DNA of 59,598 nt from Winogradskyella epiphytica (GCF_003217215.1 NZ_QJTD01000008.1:1-59598); one strand, 5' to 3'; shown: positions 18,376 through 28,736, numbered from the stretch's first letter. A program made the numbers and translations. The notes: a model not told the origin generated them from the letters alone.

Positions 18376-19191
18376 TTATACTAACTTGAGCTCTATTTCC
18401 TTTTTACGTAGAGCGTTTGCGTGTTTATCTAATTGTTTTTGAATTTTTTTTAAGGCTGAAAAAAGCTGTTCTCCGGAATTGCCCAAAACTCTTAAAGCAC
18501 AAGCATCTTCTGAAAGCTGTGATACTCCAAATAGAATATCTTCTTCCTCATCCAACACTGTAGATATAAATACCATCCGGTCTTTTGCTGAATGAAAGGG
18601 ATCAATACTTACCAAGTTGGCTTGGTAGGTGAACGTTTCATATTGTCCAAGGGTCTTAAAATCTACGGCAGATGGTTTTAGATATAAATTGTCTTTATAA
18701 AATAATTTGCCTTCGCGATAAATTTCCGTCAGACTGCTATATTTTGTAAAAGCGAAGGATTCGCCATTAAGCTTTCGTCCACAGGCCAATATTTCTCCCC
18801 AAATGAGCACACTGTTTTTAGCGAGATTAATATTGTTTTTACTTTCGAAAATAGCGCCTTTATGCGGTACGGAAGGATGTGGCACATGACTGAAGTAAGC
18901 ATCTTCTTCAATAATTACCTTCATTTCCTGTCGCGCGCCATCAGGCGTATCGTACACCCGATGATAGGATTGTGTTTGTAGATTTAGCAAGGTATTGGTC
19001 TTAACGTTTATTTCAATTTTATAATCATCCAGATTAAAAAAGCCTGGTGAAGAGCTCATAATCATCACTTCCATTAAAGGGTTGGTTTTATCCTCACGAA
19101 TTTCAACCACGTTAAATGGCGGCGTAAAATAGGTGTCCTTTAAAATGGTGCGCTCTTGGTACAAGCCGGTTTCAATACTGTATTGCCCCAT
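18376..19191 (-). CDS. ureD: Urease accessory protein UreD
   Basis: A 271-residue UreD/UreH accessory protein. It shows the family beta-rich pattern with YFTPPFNVVEI, VMIMSSSPGFFNLDDYKI, LLNLQTQSYHRVYDT, YFSHVPHPSVPHKGA and EILACGRKLNGESF. UreD binds apo-urease and, with UreF and UreG, channels nickel into the active site. It starts 3 bp after ureG and is followed by the nickel-transporter-like gene. Confidence 0.92.
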   Translation of the reverse strand: MGQYSIETGLYQERTILKDTYFTPPFNVVEIREDKTNPLMEVMIMSSSPGFFNLDDYKIEINVKTNTLLNLQTQSYHRVYDTPDGARQEMKVIIEEDAYFSHVPHPSVPHKGAIFESKNNINLAKNSVLIWGEILACGRKLNGESFAFTKYSSLTEIYREGKLFYKDNLYLKPSAVDFKTLGQYETFTYQANLVSIDPFHSAKDRMVFISTVLDEEEDILFGVSQLSEDACALRVLGNSGEQLFSALKKIQKQLDKHANALRKKEIELKLV

Positions 19192-19194
19192 AGC

Positions 19195-19836
19195 TTAATA
19201 TTGTAATGCTGGTTCTGGAGCTTCTTCTTCAATTAAGGCGTATTTTTTTATCCAATTGATGACATCTTCTAATCCGTCGCCTCGCATCAAATCGGTAAAG
19301 ACGAAAGGTGCTCCTTGGCGCATTCTGCTAGAATCTGCACGCATTACTTCAAGATCAGCATTGACATATGGTGCTAAATCAGTTTTGTTGATGACCAATA
19401 AATCGGAGCGTGTAATTCCTGGGCCTCCTTTTCGTGGAATTTTCTCACCTTCAGCCACGGAAATCACAAAAATGATGACATCTGCTAAGTCTGGACTGAA
19501 GGTTGCCGATAGGTTATCTCCGCCACTTTCGATAAAAACAATTTCTATTTCTGGATAACGGTTGACCATCTCATCTACAGCTTCTAAATTCATACTTGCA
19601 TCTTCTCGTATAGCTGTATGCGGACAACCACCAGTTTCCACACCAATAATACGATCGGCAGGTAATAAGGAGTTCTTCGTTAGATATTCCGCATCTTCCT
19701 TGGTGTAAATATCATTGGTGATGACGCCGATACTGTAGTCTTTAGCTATTTTATGGGATAATTTTTCAATTAAAGCGGTTTTCCCTGAGCCAACAGGTCC
19801 GGCAACTCCTATTTTTATATATGTTCTCTCTGACAT
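19195..19836 (-). CDS. ureG: Urease accessory GTPase UreG
   Basis: A 213-residue SIMIBI-class GTPase. P-loop GPVGSGKT, metal-binding Cys-x-His in [36 protein letters not shown] and the NKTDLA guanine motif are all present. It uses GTP hydrolysis to deliver Ni2+ to urease through the UreD-UreF complex. It is separated from ureF by a 114-bp low-complexity gap and from ureD by 3 bp. Confidence 0.95.
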   Translation of the reverse strand: MSERTYIKIGVAGPVGSGKTALIEKLSHKIAKDYSIGVITNDIYTKEDAEYLTKNSLLPADRIIGVETGGCPHTAIREDASMNLEAVDEMVNRYPEIEIVFIESGGDNLSATFSPDLADVIIFVISVAEGEKIPRKGGPGITRSDLLVINKTDLAPYVNADLEVMRADSSRMRQGAPFVFTDLMRGDGLEDVINWIKKYALIEEEAPEPALQY

Positions 19837-19901
19837 TTTATGTTTTGTTTTTATTTATTTTAAAAACCCATTTTGTAAATAGTTGTACTTCTTAAATCTT
19901 G

Positions 19902-19943
19902 ACCTCATTCCTCATTCCTCATCCCTAATACCTAACACCTAAC
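19902..19943. repeat. Low-complexity pyrimidine-rich repeat between ureF and ureG
   Basis: Short near-repeats of CTCATTC and CCTAAYACCT type fill the gap between ureF and ureG. The stretch has very few G on the plus strand, like the larger repeat at 33 kb. No gene seen. Confidence 0.6.
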
Positions 19944-19950
19944 GACTATT

Positions 19951-20655
19951 TTAGGACATATAGAGTCGTGAGTACAAGGTTTCGTGTTGCATACATCTGA
20001 TATCGAATGCTGGGTTGCATAAGCCGCGCATCTCTTCATCTAAGGTTAAGGTATCGTCCACAAGTTTGGCAATTAAATCGTGCATATTGTACAAGATTTC
20101 CTGTCCGTCCATTTGCCCCAAGGGGACCATTTTCACACTATTGGTCACCATATTAACCGCGGCGTTGTAATAAAATGCACTCAATACCGATTTGATTTCA
20201 GCACCTAAAAGGGCGGTAATCATTCCGAAAACTATTGCATAGTGCCCAGGGGTTTCTTTGTTTTTCACTTTTTCGAAAAAGGAATGCATCAATTCATAAT
20301 CGTGTAGCCGAACATAAATCTTGAGCAATCGCATGCCTAATTTTGAACTGCCATCACGGACTTCCATAGGTGTTTTCAAGGCGTGTGACTCGTTGTCCAA
20401 CTCTAAAAGCGCTTCGAGATTTTGATCTGTTCCATATTTAAAAGCATCACGGACAAAAAGCCCATCATTGTACTTGTAATTATAAATGAGCATGTTTTCT
20501 ACAAATTCGCGCGTAGTATCCACATCCTTCACCACTTTTTGCTGGATATAAGTTTCCAATCCGTTGGAATGCGAATAGCCACCAATTGGCAACGTCGGAT
20601 CTGAAATATGCAGTAACTCCAATAAAACCCTTTGTTTGTTGTGTGTCATATTCAT
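19951..20655 (-). CDS. ureF: Urease accessory protein UreF
   Basis: A 234-residue all-helical UreF. The opening LLHISDPTLPIGGYSHSNGLETYIQ is the conserved family start, and NMVTNSVKMVPLGQMDGQ matches the later conserved block. UreF bridges UreD and UreG during nickel insertion. Its ATG overlaps the ureE stop (TAATG), so the two are translationally coupled; a second Met two codons in is an alternative start. Confidence 0.93.
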   Translation of the reverse strand: MNMTHNKQRVLLELLHISDPTLPIGGYSHSNGLETYIQQKVVKDVDTTREFVENMLIYNYKYNDGLFVRDAFKYGTDQNLEALLELDNESHALKTPMEVRDGSSKLGMRLLKIYVRLHDYELMHSFFEKVKNKETPGHYAIVFGMITALLGAEIKSVLSAFYYNAAVNMVTNSVKMVPLGQMDGQEILYNMHDLIAKLVDDTLTLDEEMRGLCNPAFDIRCMQHETLYSRLYMS

Positions 20656-21158
20656 TATTGTTTTGTGGTGAGGTCTAAAATTCTTGAAAATAGGGAAGGT
20701 GTATCACTTGCATGCGAATGTCCAACGTTGGCTTTTAACATGTTCAACAGTTTGCAATGTCTTTTCTCAACGATATAACCTGTTGCTTCCAAAAGGCGCT
20801 CCAAAGGTTTTTCGTAAGGCACCAAAACTTTCTCCTCTTGAATAAAAATAGGCAAGTGTTTGTTTCCTATTTCGTAACAAACCGTTCCCATTTCTACAAT
20901 ATTTCTTGGTGTTACCTGAATGCTATCGCAAGGCAATACATCAACAACCACCACACTTGTCTCATCCTCCAAAAGAATATCTCCTTGGTGAAGGCGCTGG
21001 CCTTCCTTCAGGAATTTAACTGCCACCTCACGACCATGCTCTGTTCTTTTTCGCATAATGCGTTTGGTCATTTCAAACCATTCCAGATGTAGTGTGTCTA
21101 CCGTTTTGTTTCCTATGGGATAAGATTCTATGTTTCCAATAACTTCTTTACAAAGCAT
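20655..21158 (-). CDS. ureE: Urease nickel metallochaperone UreE
   Basis: A 167-residue UreE with its usual start at the internal Met (MLCKEVIGNIES); 11 more codons are open upstream but are not conserved-looking. The N-terminal peptide-binding domain is followed by the metal domain with CYEIGNKHLPIFI, where the bridging His lies. The C-terminal tail has only two His (GHSHA), unlike the polyhistidine tails of some homologues. It hands Ni2+ to UreG. Coupled to ureF by a TAATG overlap. Confidence 0.9.
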   Translation of the reverse strand: MLCKEVIGNIESYPIGNKTVDTLHLEWFEMTKRIMRKRTEHGREVAVKFLKEGQRLHQGDILLEDETSVVVVDVLPCDSIQVTPRNIVEMGTVCYEIGNKHLPIFIQEEKVLVPYEKPLERLLEATGYIVEKRHCKLLNMLKANVGHSHASDTPSLFSRILDLTTKQ

Positions 21159-21225
21159 ATGAGCATTTCGTTTTAAAATAAAAATACACAAGGTTTATAC
21201 GACGTTGCGTAGCTTTAAATTCTTA

Positions 21226-22947
21226 TTAAAATAAAAAATAACGTTGTGCTAAAGGCACCACATCAATCGGGTCGCAGGTTACTTTTACGCCATCTACTTT
21301 TACTTCGTAGGTTTCAGGATTGACTTCAATTAAAGGTGTTTTATCATTATGGATTAAATCCTTTTTAGAAATACTTCTACAATTGGTAACCGCGAATAAT
21401 TGTTTTTTGAGTCCGTATTTTTCTTTAATATTATTGTTCATTGCGGCTTTAGATACGAAAGTGGCGCAAGTTTTATGTACGGCAGCTCCTAGAGCGCCAA
21501 ACATTGGACGCATCATAATAGGTTGCGGTGTAGGGATTGACCCGTTTGGATCGCCCATTTTACTGGCAATTGCCATACCTCCTTTAACAATCATTTCAGG
21601 TTTGGCTCCGAACAAGGCTGGTTTCCATAATACAAAATCGGCCATTTTACCAGGTTCAATAGACCCTACATGTTGCGAAATACCGTGAGCAATTGCTGGA
21701 TTGATGGTGTATTTTGCTATATAACGTTTCGCACGGAAATTATCTGCCTTCATTTTTTTGTCCTCTTCCAAAAACCCTTGTTGAATCTTGTTTTTATGCG
21801 CTGTTTGCCAGGTTCTTGAAATGGTTTCACCCACACGTCCCATGGCTTGGGAGTCTGAACTCATAATACTGAAAACGCCCATGTCGTGAAGTCGGTCTTC
21901 AGCAGCAATGGTTTCTGGTCTAATTCGAGAATCAGCAAAGGCGACATCTTCCGGGATATTTTTACTTAAATGATGACACACCATCAGCATATCCAAATGC
22001 TCATCAATAGTGTTTTTGGTAAATGGTCGTGTCGGATTTGTAGATGCTGGCAACACATTCGGATACATTGCTGCTTTGATAATGTCTGGAGCATGGCCAC
22101 CGCCCGCGCCCTCTGTATGGAAGGTGTGGATGGTTCTACCGTTTATAGCATCCATAGTATCTTCTAAAAATCCTGCTTCGTTTAAAGTATCAGAATGCAA
22201 AGCAATTTGAATATCATATTCATCTGCTACTTGTAAGGATGCGTGAATAACCGATGGAGTTGCTCCCCAGTCTTCATGCACTTTCAACCCTAAAACACCA
22301 GCTTCCACCTGTTCTTTTAAAGGAGCTAAAAATGAACAGTTTCCTTTTCCGAAGAAGCCTAAATTCATTGGCAAATTATCTGTCGCCTGAAGCATACGTT
22401 CTATATTCCAAGCGCCAGGTGTTACTGTGGTCGCGTTGGTACCGTCAAAAGGACCTGTTCCGCCACCAATCATGGTGGTGATTCCACTAAAAAGCGCGTG
22501 TTCAATTTGTTGTGGAGAAAGAAAATGGATGTGTGTATCTATTCCTCCAGGAGTAGCGATTAGGTTTTCACCCGCATGCACTTCAGTCGAGGCGCCAATA
22601 ATCATATTTGGATCTACATTTTCCATAGTATCTGGGTTTCCAGCTTTTCCAACCCCCACTATTTTCCCATCCTTAATACCAATATCTCCTTTAACAATTC
22701 CCCAATGGTCTAAAACAATGCAGTTTAAAATCACTAAATCCAAAACGCCACTATCACGAGTTGCTGTACTGGATTGCGCCATGCCATCACGAACCGTTTT
22801 TCCGCCACCAAATTTATTTTCCTCACCATAGAAAGTATAGTCTTTTTCTATTTCAATGAACAGTTCGGTGTCTCCCAATCGTATTTTATCGCCAAGGGTT
22901 GGTCCGTACATATTGGCATACTTAATTCTGTCGATTTTAAAACTCAT
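21226..22947 (-). CDS. ureC: Urease alpha (catalytic) subunit UreC
   Basis: A 573-residue catalytic subunit, full length. Active-site landmarks are all present: GIDTHIHFL (HxH for Ni), GLKVHEDWG (carbamylated Lys bridging both Ni), [11 protein letters not shown] and [12 protein letters not shown] (His ligands), and the flap segment MLMVCHHL with the mobile Cys and His. Together with UreA and UreB it hydrolyses urea to ammonia and carbamate, giving a nitrogen source and raising pH. ureB overlaps its start by 4 bp (ATGA). Confidence 0.97.
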   Translation of the reverse strand: MSFKIDRIKYANMYGPTLGDKIRLGDTELFIEIEKDYTFYGEENKFGGGKTVRDGMAQSSTATRDSGVLDLVILNCIVLDHWGIVKGDIGIKDGKIVGVGKAGNPDTMENVDPNMIIGASTEVHAGENLIATPGGIDTHIHFLSPQQIEHALFSGITTMIGGGTGPFDGTNATTVTPGAWNIERMLQATDNLPMNLGFFGKGNCSFLAPLKEQVEAGVLGLKVHEDWGATPSVIHASLQVADEYDIQIALHSDTLNEAGFLEDTMDAINGRTIHTFHTEGAGGGHAPDIIKAAMYPNVLPASTNPTRPFTKNTIDEHLDMLMVCHHLSKNIPEDVAFADSRIRPETIAAEDRLHDMGVFSIMSSDSQAMGRVGETISRTWQTAHKNKIQQGFLEEDKKMKADNFRAKRYIAKYTINPAIAHGISQHVGSIEPGKMADFVLWKPALFGAKPEMIVKGGMAIASKMGDPNGSIPTPQPIMMRPMFGALGAAVHKTCATFVSKAAMNNNIKEKYGLKKQLFAVTNCRSISKKDLIHNDKTPLIEVNPETYEVKVDGVKVTCDPIDVVPLAQRYFLF

Positions 22948-23318
22948 GATTTTTTGTTTTTAAAGGATTCACGTTCTACATTTAGCATTTCTCTCTTTAA
23001 ATTTTGAGGATTCATGGTGTCGCCAATAGCAAGATTGTTCAGTCCGAAAGAGTTGCGTTTTCCTCCTAAATGGATGAGTTCAATTTTTGTAGCTTCCCCT
23101 GGTTCAAAACGAACAGCTGTTCCTGAAGGAATATTCAATCGGTAGCCAAAGGATTTTTCACGATCGAATTCCATTTCTCTATTCACTTCAAAAAAGTGGT
23201 AGTGGGATCCAATTTGAATGGGTCTGTCTCCTTTATTGACAACCTTTAATTTGATAGCTTTTCGGAAGGGATTGCATACAATATCTTCTTTCTTCAATAT
23301 ATATTCACCTGGTATCAT
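22944..23318 (-). CDS. ureB: Urease beta subunit UreB
   Basis: A 124-residue beta subunit, start [16 protein letters not shown], with [31 protein letters not shown] and [13 protein letters not shown], all classic for the family. Structural subunit of the (ABC)3 trimer. Overlaps ureC by 4 bp. Confidence 0.96.
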   Translation of the reverse strand: MIPGEYILKKEDIVCNPFRKAIKLKVVNKGDRPIQIGSHYHFFEVNREMEFDREKSFGYRLNIPSGTAVRFEPGEATKIELIHLGGKRNSFGLNNLAIGDTMNPQNLKREMLNVERESFKNKKS

Positions 23319-23334
23319 AGTTTGTAAATTAAGG

Positions 23335-23637
23335 TTAACGAATAGGATTATGAACGGTCACTAACTTGGTGCCGTCGGGAAATGTTGCTTCAATTTGTAC
23401 ATCGTGAATCATTTCAGGAACGCCTTCCATAACATCCTCTCGTGTTAAGTAAGTTGCGCCTTCTTGCATTAAAGAAGCGACGGATTTACCATCTCGTGCA
23501 GCTTCCTGCAATCGGTTGCTGATTAATGCAATGGACTCTGGGTAATTTAACTTCACGCCTCGAGCCTTGCGTTTTTCGGCGAGTTCACCCGCCATGAATA
23601 TGAGGAGCTTTTCTGTTTCTCTAGCTGTTAAATGCAT
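23335..23637 (-). CDS. ureA: Urease gamma subunit UreA
   Basis: A 100-residue gamma subunit starting [14 protein letters not shown], the universal start of the family; the open frame extends 16 codons further up but those residues do not fit. [16 protein letters not shown] and the C-terminal TVHNPI are conserved. First gene of the operon ureA-B-C-E-F-G-D. Confidence 0.96.
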   Translation of the reverse strand: MHLTARETEKLLIFMAGELAEKRKARGVKLNYPESIALISNRLQEAARDGKSVASLMQEGATYLTREDVMEGVPEMIHDVQIEATFPDGTKLVTVHNPIR

Positions 23638-23685
23638 AGGATCTTTTTTAAAGGTTAATATTGGTCGATAAGAATAGGTATTCAA

Positions 23686-24364
23686 TGCTTCCTTATTAAT
23701 GAAAGACAGTATTTAGACTTGATTCCTATTTCTTAGTAGCAAATTATTTCTGTATTTCTTTCCACGCTTCACCACATACCCAATCAATCTCAGGGTCGAT
23801 TCCCATACTGTTATCGGGCTTCACTTTCTAGTATTAAATTAAAGCTCACAACAATCTCTTAAATCACCCCTCAACCTCATCATCAATGCGTCAAAAATCT
23901 TAGAATTAAAATAAAATTTTCACTCCAAATCAACATATTATATACATAAATCAATAATTTATTTACAATACTTAATTATTTTAATAAAATTATTGCCAAT
24001 ATCATAATTAAAGTAATCTATAAAAATCTTCCTACGAAATAGTTTAAGATACAATCCCTGACATACACAAAAGCCTTATTATATTTTAAGCTTCACGACT
24101 TACAAAAAAGGCTAATTTTGAATTGTAGTTTCTGATGATGAAATAATTATTCTCTAGTAGTTAGGATACTGCAAGTGAAACCATAAGATCCAATGAGGTA
24201 TTACTATAAGCCAATTAAAGGGGCTTAATTTTAATCAATAGTTTCTTCAGAGTTATAAAACTCAACTAATTCCCTGCTAAAACCTTCCCTTTTACTAACT
24301 TAGTGTTCAAGTTTAAAACAACTACCAACAATGCCATTTCAAAGCACAAAATCAAATCAACCAA
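23686..24364. other. Long AT-rich intergenic region upstream of urease
   Basis: About 680 bp between the urease operon (-) and the methyltransferase gene (+). It must hold both promoters, but no TAnnTTTG box with a good partner stands out on the minus strand. No ORF, RNA gene or clear palindrome was found; 23900-24010 is particularly AT-rich. Confidence 0.4.
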
Positions 24365-25042
24365 ATGACATCAAATAGAAAACAACATTGGGAAACAGTT
24401 TATGAAACAAAAAATCCAGACCAAGTAAGTTGGACTCAAGACAAGCCAAAAACTTCTCTTGAATTCATTCGCTCTTTTAACTTGGAAAAGACTGCGAAAA
24501 TTATAGATATTGGTGGCGGTGACAGTAGACTGGTTGATTATTTAATCGATGATGGATACCAAAACATTACAGTTCTTGACATTTCCTCTAAATCCCTGGA
24601 GAAAGCGAAAAAGAGACTTGGTAAAAAAGCAGACAACGTTAATTGGATTACCTGCGATATCACTGAATTCAAACCTAATGAAAAGTATGATTTTTGGCAT
24701 GATAGAGCTGCCTTTCATTTTCTTACCACTCCTGAACCTGCTTTTATTACACATAAACGTTTTCATGATAGAGCTGCCTTTCATTTTCTTACCACTCCTG
24801 AAGACATCAAAAAATACGAGAAAACGGCGTCTGTATCTGTCAGAGGCTTTATGACCATAGGTACATTTTCAAAAAATGGCCCGCTGAAATGTAGTGGATT
24901 AGAAATCACACAATACAACGAAAACGATCTATCAGATGTGTTTCAAAATAATTTTGAAAGATTAAACTGTGTTACAGAAGACCATACTACACCTTTTGAC
25001 ACCACACAAAATTTTTTATTCTGTAGTTTCAAAAAGCGTTAA
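24365..25042 (+). CDS. Class I SAM-dependent methyltransferase with internal duplication
   Basis: A 225-residue small-molecule methyltransferase. The opening HWETVYETKNPDQVSWTQ and motif I IDIGGGDSRLVDYL (SAM-binding) followed by VLDISSKSLEKAKKRL are typical of a family common in bacteria. After motif II the sequence HDRAAFHFLTTPE occurs twice, separated by nine unrelated residues, because of a 66-bp in-frame insertion. A normal relative would run directly from the first copy into DIKKYEK, so the protein is 22 residues longer than expected and may fold poorly. Probably a single-gene unit. Substrate unknown. Confidence 0.8.
   Translation: MTSNRKQHWETVYETKNPDQVSWTQDKPKTSLEFIRSFNLEKTAKIIDIGGGDSRLVDYLIDDGYQNITVLDISSKSLEKAKKRLGKKADNVNWITCDITEFKPNEKYDFWHDRAAFHFLTTPEPAFITHKRFHDRAAFHFLTTPEDIKKYEKTASVSVRGFMTIGTFSKNGPLKCSGLEITQYNENDLSDVFQNNFERLNCVTEDHTTPFDTTQNFLFCSFKKR
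24698..24802 (+). repeat. Direct repeat of 39 bp inside the methyltransferase gene
   Basis: The 39 bases at 24698-24736 (starting CATGATAGAGCTGCC) recur exactly at 24764-24802, with 27 bp between. The 66-bp period keeps the reading frame. Confidence 0.95.
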
Positions 25043-25128
25043 ATGAATCCATAGAACTGGTATAATTTACTCTTAGCTTTCAACATAACTAAAATCTAGT
25101 GATTAATATTAAACATAGTCCTTCCACA

Positions 25129-26070
25129 ATGAGAATCATCAGAATATTTAGCATCCTTTTATGTATTTCAAATCTAGCTTTTACGCAAACTTCTTCAGAG
25201 GTTGTTCAATTTGATAAGATTTTGAATCAGTTTATAAATGTTCGTGATTTTTGTATTTCAAAAGATGGCAAAGAAGCTTTCTTCAGCATACAAAGTCCTA
25301 ATCAAGAAATTTCACAACTGGCTTATATTACTAAGACCAATAACGAATGGTCAGAACCTCAACTCCTTCCCTTTTGTGATTCCTTCAAGTATCTAGAACC
25401 CTTTTTATCCCACGACAATATGCGACTTTATTTTGCATCAGACAGACCCCTAAATTCAAGCAGTAATAAGAAAAAAGATTTTGACATTTGGTATGTAGAA
25501 CGAACCAATGAAACCGAAAAGTGGTCTCAACCTATAAACCTAGGTCATCCCGTAAATTCAGAATTAGATGAATTCTATCCTTCCTTGAGCAAAAACAATA
25601 ATCTCTATTTCACCATGGTTTCCCCCAATGGTTACGGAAAAGATGATATTTATGTATCTCAATGGATCAATGGACAATATACCGACCCTGTTTTATTGAA
25701 TGAAAACATTAATGGCCCTGGTTACGAATTCAACGCCTTTATCTCGGAAAACGAAGAGTTTATAATCTTTTCTAAATACAATGAAGAAGACGGATTAGGT
25801 AGTGGTGACCTCTATGTATCAAAGATAGATGAGAATGGTAATTGGACAAAAGCAATCAATTTAGGAATTCCGGTGAACACAAAATATATGGAATATTGCC
25901 CCTTTTATGATGAAAAGAATCAAATGTTGTATTTTACAAGCAAAAGAAATAATCTTAAGCCAAGAAGCTTCAACTCCGTTTTTGAATTTTCAACATATAT
26001 TAACCAAAATGAAAATGGCTTAAGTAAAATCTACAAGACCTCAATCAAGCTCGACGTCCTACTTGAATAA
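25129..26070 (+). CDS. Secreted WD40-like (PD40) beta-propeller protein
   Basis: A 313-residue protein starting at the ATG that gives a clean signal peptide (MRIIRIFSILLCISNLAFTQ). Repeated units of the PD40/TolB type follow: LYFASDRPL, DIWYVERT, SELDEFYPSLSKNNNLYFT, DDIYVSQW, NEEFIIFSKY, GDLYVSKI and LYFTSKR. Such propellers act in the periplasm or at the surface as binding scaffolds. No partner gene is evident; the next small membrane protein begins 11 bp later and could be co-transcribed. Confidence 0.8.
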   Translation: MRIIRIFSILLCISNLAFTQTSSEVVQFDKILNQFINVRDFCISKDGKEAFFSIQSPNQEISQLAYITKTNNEWSEPQLLPFCDSFKYLEPFLSHDNMRLYFASDRPLNSSSNKKKDFDIWYVERTNETEKWSQPINLGHPVNSELDEFYPSLSKNNNLYFTMVSPNGYGKDDIYVSQWINGQYTDPVLLNENINGPGYEFNAFISENEEFIIFSKYNEEDGLGSGDLYVSKIDENGNWTKAINLGIPVNTKYMEYCPFYDEKNQMLYFTSKRNNLKPRSFNSVFEFSTYINQNENGLSKIYKTSIKLDVLLE

Positions 26071-26081
26071 ACTAATTGACT

Positions 26082-26357
26082 ATGAAAACTAATAAAGTTA
26101 TTTCAGGATGTATTAGCCTCATCATTGGATGTATTATTCTCTTATTGATTATAGACTTTATGTCTAAACCAGATAATGCGTCTATAGCACTTAAACCCAT
26201 AGAAAGTATGGACACCTATTTTTTCAGCTTCGTATATACAATGGGTAATATGGGATGGGCTTTAGCTAGTATTCTATTAATAGCTTATTTCGGACTTTGC
26301 TATGCTTTTGGAAGCTGGCTGTATGGAAAAATAGTTGGACCTATTGAAGAGGATTAA
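26082..26357 (+). CDS. Small two-helix membrane protein
   Basis: A 91-residue protein with two predicted transmembrane helices (GCISLIIGCIILLLIIDF and SILLIAYFGLCYAFGSWLYG) joined by a short polar loop. No family recognised. Starts 11 bp after the PD40 gene; the ATG is chosen over a TTG six bases earlier. Confidence 0.6.
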   Translation: MKTNKVISGCISLIIGCIILLLIIDFMSKPDNASIALKPIESMDTYFFSFVYTMGNMGWALASILLIAYFGLCYAFGSWLYGKIVGPIEED

Positions 26358-26541
26358 TTTATAAAAGTACTTTAAGCTTTATTTTGATTCAAAGACAAAA
26401 CCTATCATTAATCTTTTTTTAATGATAGATGAATGAATAGAAACATTTTTATTCAAATTAATTTAGTTTTGCAATTTCCACTATAACTACAATCTAAAGT
26501 ATTGTAGGGTGGAAAATTAGAACCAAAAACAGCCACCATAT

Positions 26542-28515
26542 ATGCCATTATTACAAGATATTCTTATCCTTTTAGGTTTTTCTGTCGTTATAGTTTTTGT
26601 TCTTCAACGGCTTAAACTTCCGTCAATCATTGGTTTTCTATTAACCGGTGTGATTATTGGTCCGTACGGATTAAGCCTTATTAAGGCTGTGGAGCAAGTA
26701 GAAATCTTATCGGAAGTTGGTGTTATTCTGTTACTATTTGTAATTGGAATGGAACTATCCATCAAACAATTGGCTTCTATAAGAAAGACCGTATTTATTG
26801 GTGGGTTTCTTCAAGTTGGACTTACGGTTCTTGTGGCCGCTTTGGTCTATAATTTCTTAGGAAATTCCTGGAGTGAATCGGTATTTGTCGGCTTTCTTTT
26901 TTCCTTGTCCAGTACGGCCATTGTTTTAAAGACATTACAAGATCGGCAAGAAATTTCGACACCTCAAGCCAGAAATGCGCTTGCCATTCTAATATTTCAA
27001 GATATCATTGTAGTACCCATGATGCTTGTTACACCGATGATGGCAGGTGTGTCGAGCAATATTCTAATGGATATCTTGATGCTGTTGGTAAAATCGGCCA
27101 TAGTCGTTGTACTTACATATATCATGGCAAGATATATTGTTCCAAAATTAATGCATGCGGTAGCCAAAACGAATAGTAAAGAGCTGTTTTTATTAGTAAC
27201 CATAACCCTATGTTTTGCAATTGCTTTTCTAACTGCTGAAATAGGATTATCATTAGCTTTGGGTGCCTTTATTGCAGGCCTTATTATTTCTGAATCAGAA
27301 TATAGCCATCAAGCTACAAGTATCATTCTACCCTTCCGTGAGTTGTTTACAAGTTTCTTTTTCGTCTCGGTGGGTATGTTATTGGATTTAAACTTTTTCC
27401 TAAAAAACGTTCCTATTATTATGCTATTGGTTTTGGTAGTTCTTATTTTAAAATCTACCGTATCTGCCATAGCCGTAGCTCTTTTAAAATACCCAACTAA
27501 AACTGCTATTTTAACAGGTTTATCACTTTTTCAAGTCGGTGAATTTGCATTCATATTGTCAAAAATTGGTATAGAATACAATCTATTGACCCCTCAAACT
27601 AATCAATACTTTTTGTCTGTATCAATCGTCTCTATGATTTTAACCCCATTTATTATCATTTTCTCAGAGAATATTGCGGATAAAATCTTAGGTGTAAAGA
27701 AAAAATTAGGACTAAAAAGAGAGGTAAATCCAAATGATTTTGGCGAAGCAACCGAAACCGAATTAGAAAACCATTTAGTAATCATTGGTTACGGAATTAA
27801 TGGTAGTAATTTAGCCAAAGCAGCAACGGCGAGTAACATCCCTTTTATTGTCATTGAAATGAATGCCGAAGTGGTGAAGCGAGAAAAAGAAAAAGGACTA
27901 CCCATTATCTTTGGTGATGCTAGAGAGTACCACATTTTAGAAACTGTAAATATTTCACGTGCTAGAGCTGCTGTAATTGCCATTTCTGAAATCGCTGCTA
28001 CGAGAAGCATTATTAAAAATATTAGATCACATTCAGATTCATTATACCTTGTTGTTAGGACGAGATATGTAAAGGAAACTACTGAATTGTTAGCTCTTGG
28101 CGCTGATGAAGTGATTCCGGAAGAATTCGAAACATCTATTCAAATTTTCGAACATGTCTTACATAATTTCCTAGTTCCAGAAGGTGATATTATTCAGTTA
28201 ATCCAAAAGGTTAGGTCTGATAACTACCAATTATTTAAAGGCGATTTTAAACGCCCAAAAACTATTAAACCTAGTGAACTAGCAGACTTCAATATTACTT
28301 GTTTACTAATGAGATCTGACAGTAATAAGTTTTTAGGGAAACCATTGAGAGATTTAAACCTGAGAGCTGAGTATGGCATTAATATTTTAGGGATTAAGAG
28401 ACGAGATGAAATGCTGCAAAGCGTTCAACCAAATGAGATATTAAAACAAGGCGATAAGCTTTATATTATGGGTAATCAAGGTGATGTTGAGCAATTCTAT
28501 CAAATGATTAAATAG
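26542..28515 (+). CDS. CPA2 monovalent cation:proton antiporter, KefB/KefC type
   Basis: A 657-residue protein. Residues 1-~385 form a CPA2 exchanger with about 12 helices (LPSIIGFLLTGVIIGPYGL, VGVILLLFVIGMELS, LSLALGAFIAGLIISES). A Rossmann RCK/TrkA-N domain follows (HLVIIGYGINGSNLAKAA, with GxGxxG for nucleotide), ending in a TrkA-C domain (~565-657; LGKPLRDLNLRAEYGINILGIKR). The arrangement fits K+(Na+)/H+ antiport gated by nucleotide or glutathione adducts. Monocistronic by spacing. Confidence 0.9.
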   Translation: MPLLQDILILLGFSVVIVFVLQRLKLPSIIGFLLTGVIIGPYGLSLIKAVEQVEILSEVGVILLLFVIGMELSIKQLASIRKTVFIGGFLQVGLTVLVAALVYNFLGNSWSESVFVGFLFSLSSTAIVLKTLQDRQEISTPQARNALAILIFQDIIVVPMMLVTPMMAGVSSNILMDILMLLVKSAIVVVLTYIMARYIVPKLMHAVAKTNSKELFLLVTITLCFAIAFLTAEIGLSLALGAFIAGLIISESEYSHQATSIILPFRELFTSFFFVSVGMLLDLNFFLKNVPIIMLLVLVVLILKSTVSAIAVALLKYPTKTAILTGLSLFQVGEFAFILSKIGIEYNLLTPQTNQYFLSVSIVSMILTPFIIIFSENIADKILGVKKKLGLKREVNPNDFGEATETELENHLVIIGYGINGSNLAKAATASNIPFIVIEMNAEVVKREKEKGLPIIFGDAREYHILETVNISRARAAVIAISEIAATRSIIKNIRSHSDSLYLVVRTRYVKETTELLALGADEVIPEEFETSIQIFEHVLHNFLVPEGDIIQLIQKVRSDNYQLFKGDFKRPKTIKPSELADFNITCLLMRSDSNKFLGKPLRDLNLRAEYGINILGIKRRDEMLQSVQPNEILKQGDKLYIMGNQGDVEQFYQMIK

Positions 28516-28589
28516 GCTCAACCAGAACTTTTATAAATTTAAAAATGTTGTAATTGAATATATTAAGATTTCTGTAACATATTATTTAG

Positions 28590-28597
28590 TAACTTTG
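28590..28597 (+). promoter_or_regulatory. -7 promoter element of the tyrS leader
   Basis: TAACTTTG fits TAnnTTTG. A start about 7 nt downstream would coincide with the ATG of the tyrosine-rich leader ORF at 28605, giving a message with little or no 5' leader before it. No -33 TTG at standard spacing. Confidence 0.5.
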
Positions 28598-28604
28598 CCC
28601 TGAA

Positions 28605-28697
28605 ATGAAAATTTTAAACCACATATTACGTCTTCCTTATTTCAGCACTTATTATTATCCAATAATTTCTGCTCGGAAGGCCTATATATATACTTGA
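28605..28697 (+). CDS. Putative tyrosine-rich leader peptide controlling tyrS
   Basis: A 30-codon ORF with six Tyr codons (20 percent), arranged as PYFSTYYYP in the middle and AYIYT at the end. It begins right after a promoter-like box and ends 39 bp before a rho-independent terminator that precedes tyrS. Shortly after the Tyr-Tyr-Tyr run (28650-28658) the codons contain TGCTCGG (28670-28676), exactly complementary to CCGAGCA (28741-28747), which includes most of the 5' arm of the terminator. Low Tyr-tRNA charging would stall the ribosome on the Tyr run, leave TGCTCGG free and let the antiterminator form. The logic is that of classical amino-acid attenuation; the peptide itself need have no function. 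Confidence 0.7.
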   Translation: MKILNHILRLPYFSTYYYPIISARKAYIYT

Positions 28698-28736
28698 AAT
28701 TGATTTAACAATAAACAACATATACTATAATACCTA

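Noticed and set aside
22427..22831. Plus-strand ORF of 134 codons inside ureC
   Set aside because: It is a shadow of the strongly conserved ureC gene on the other strand.
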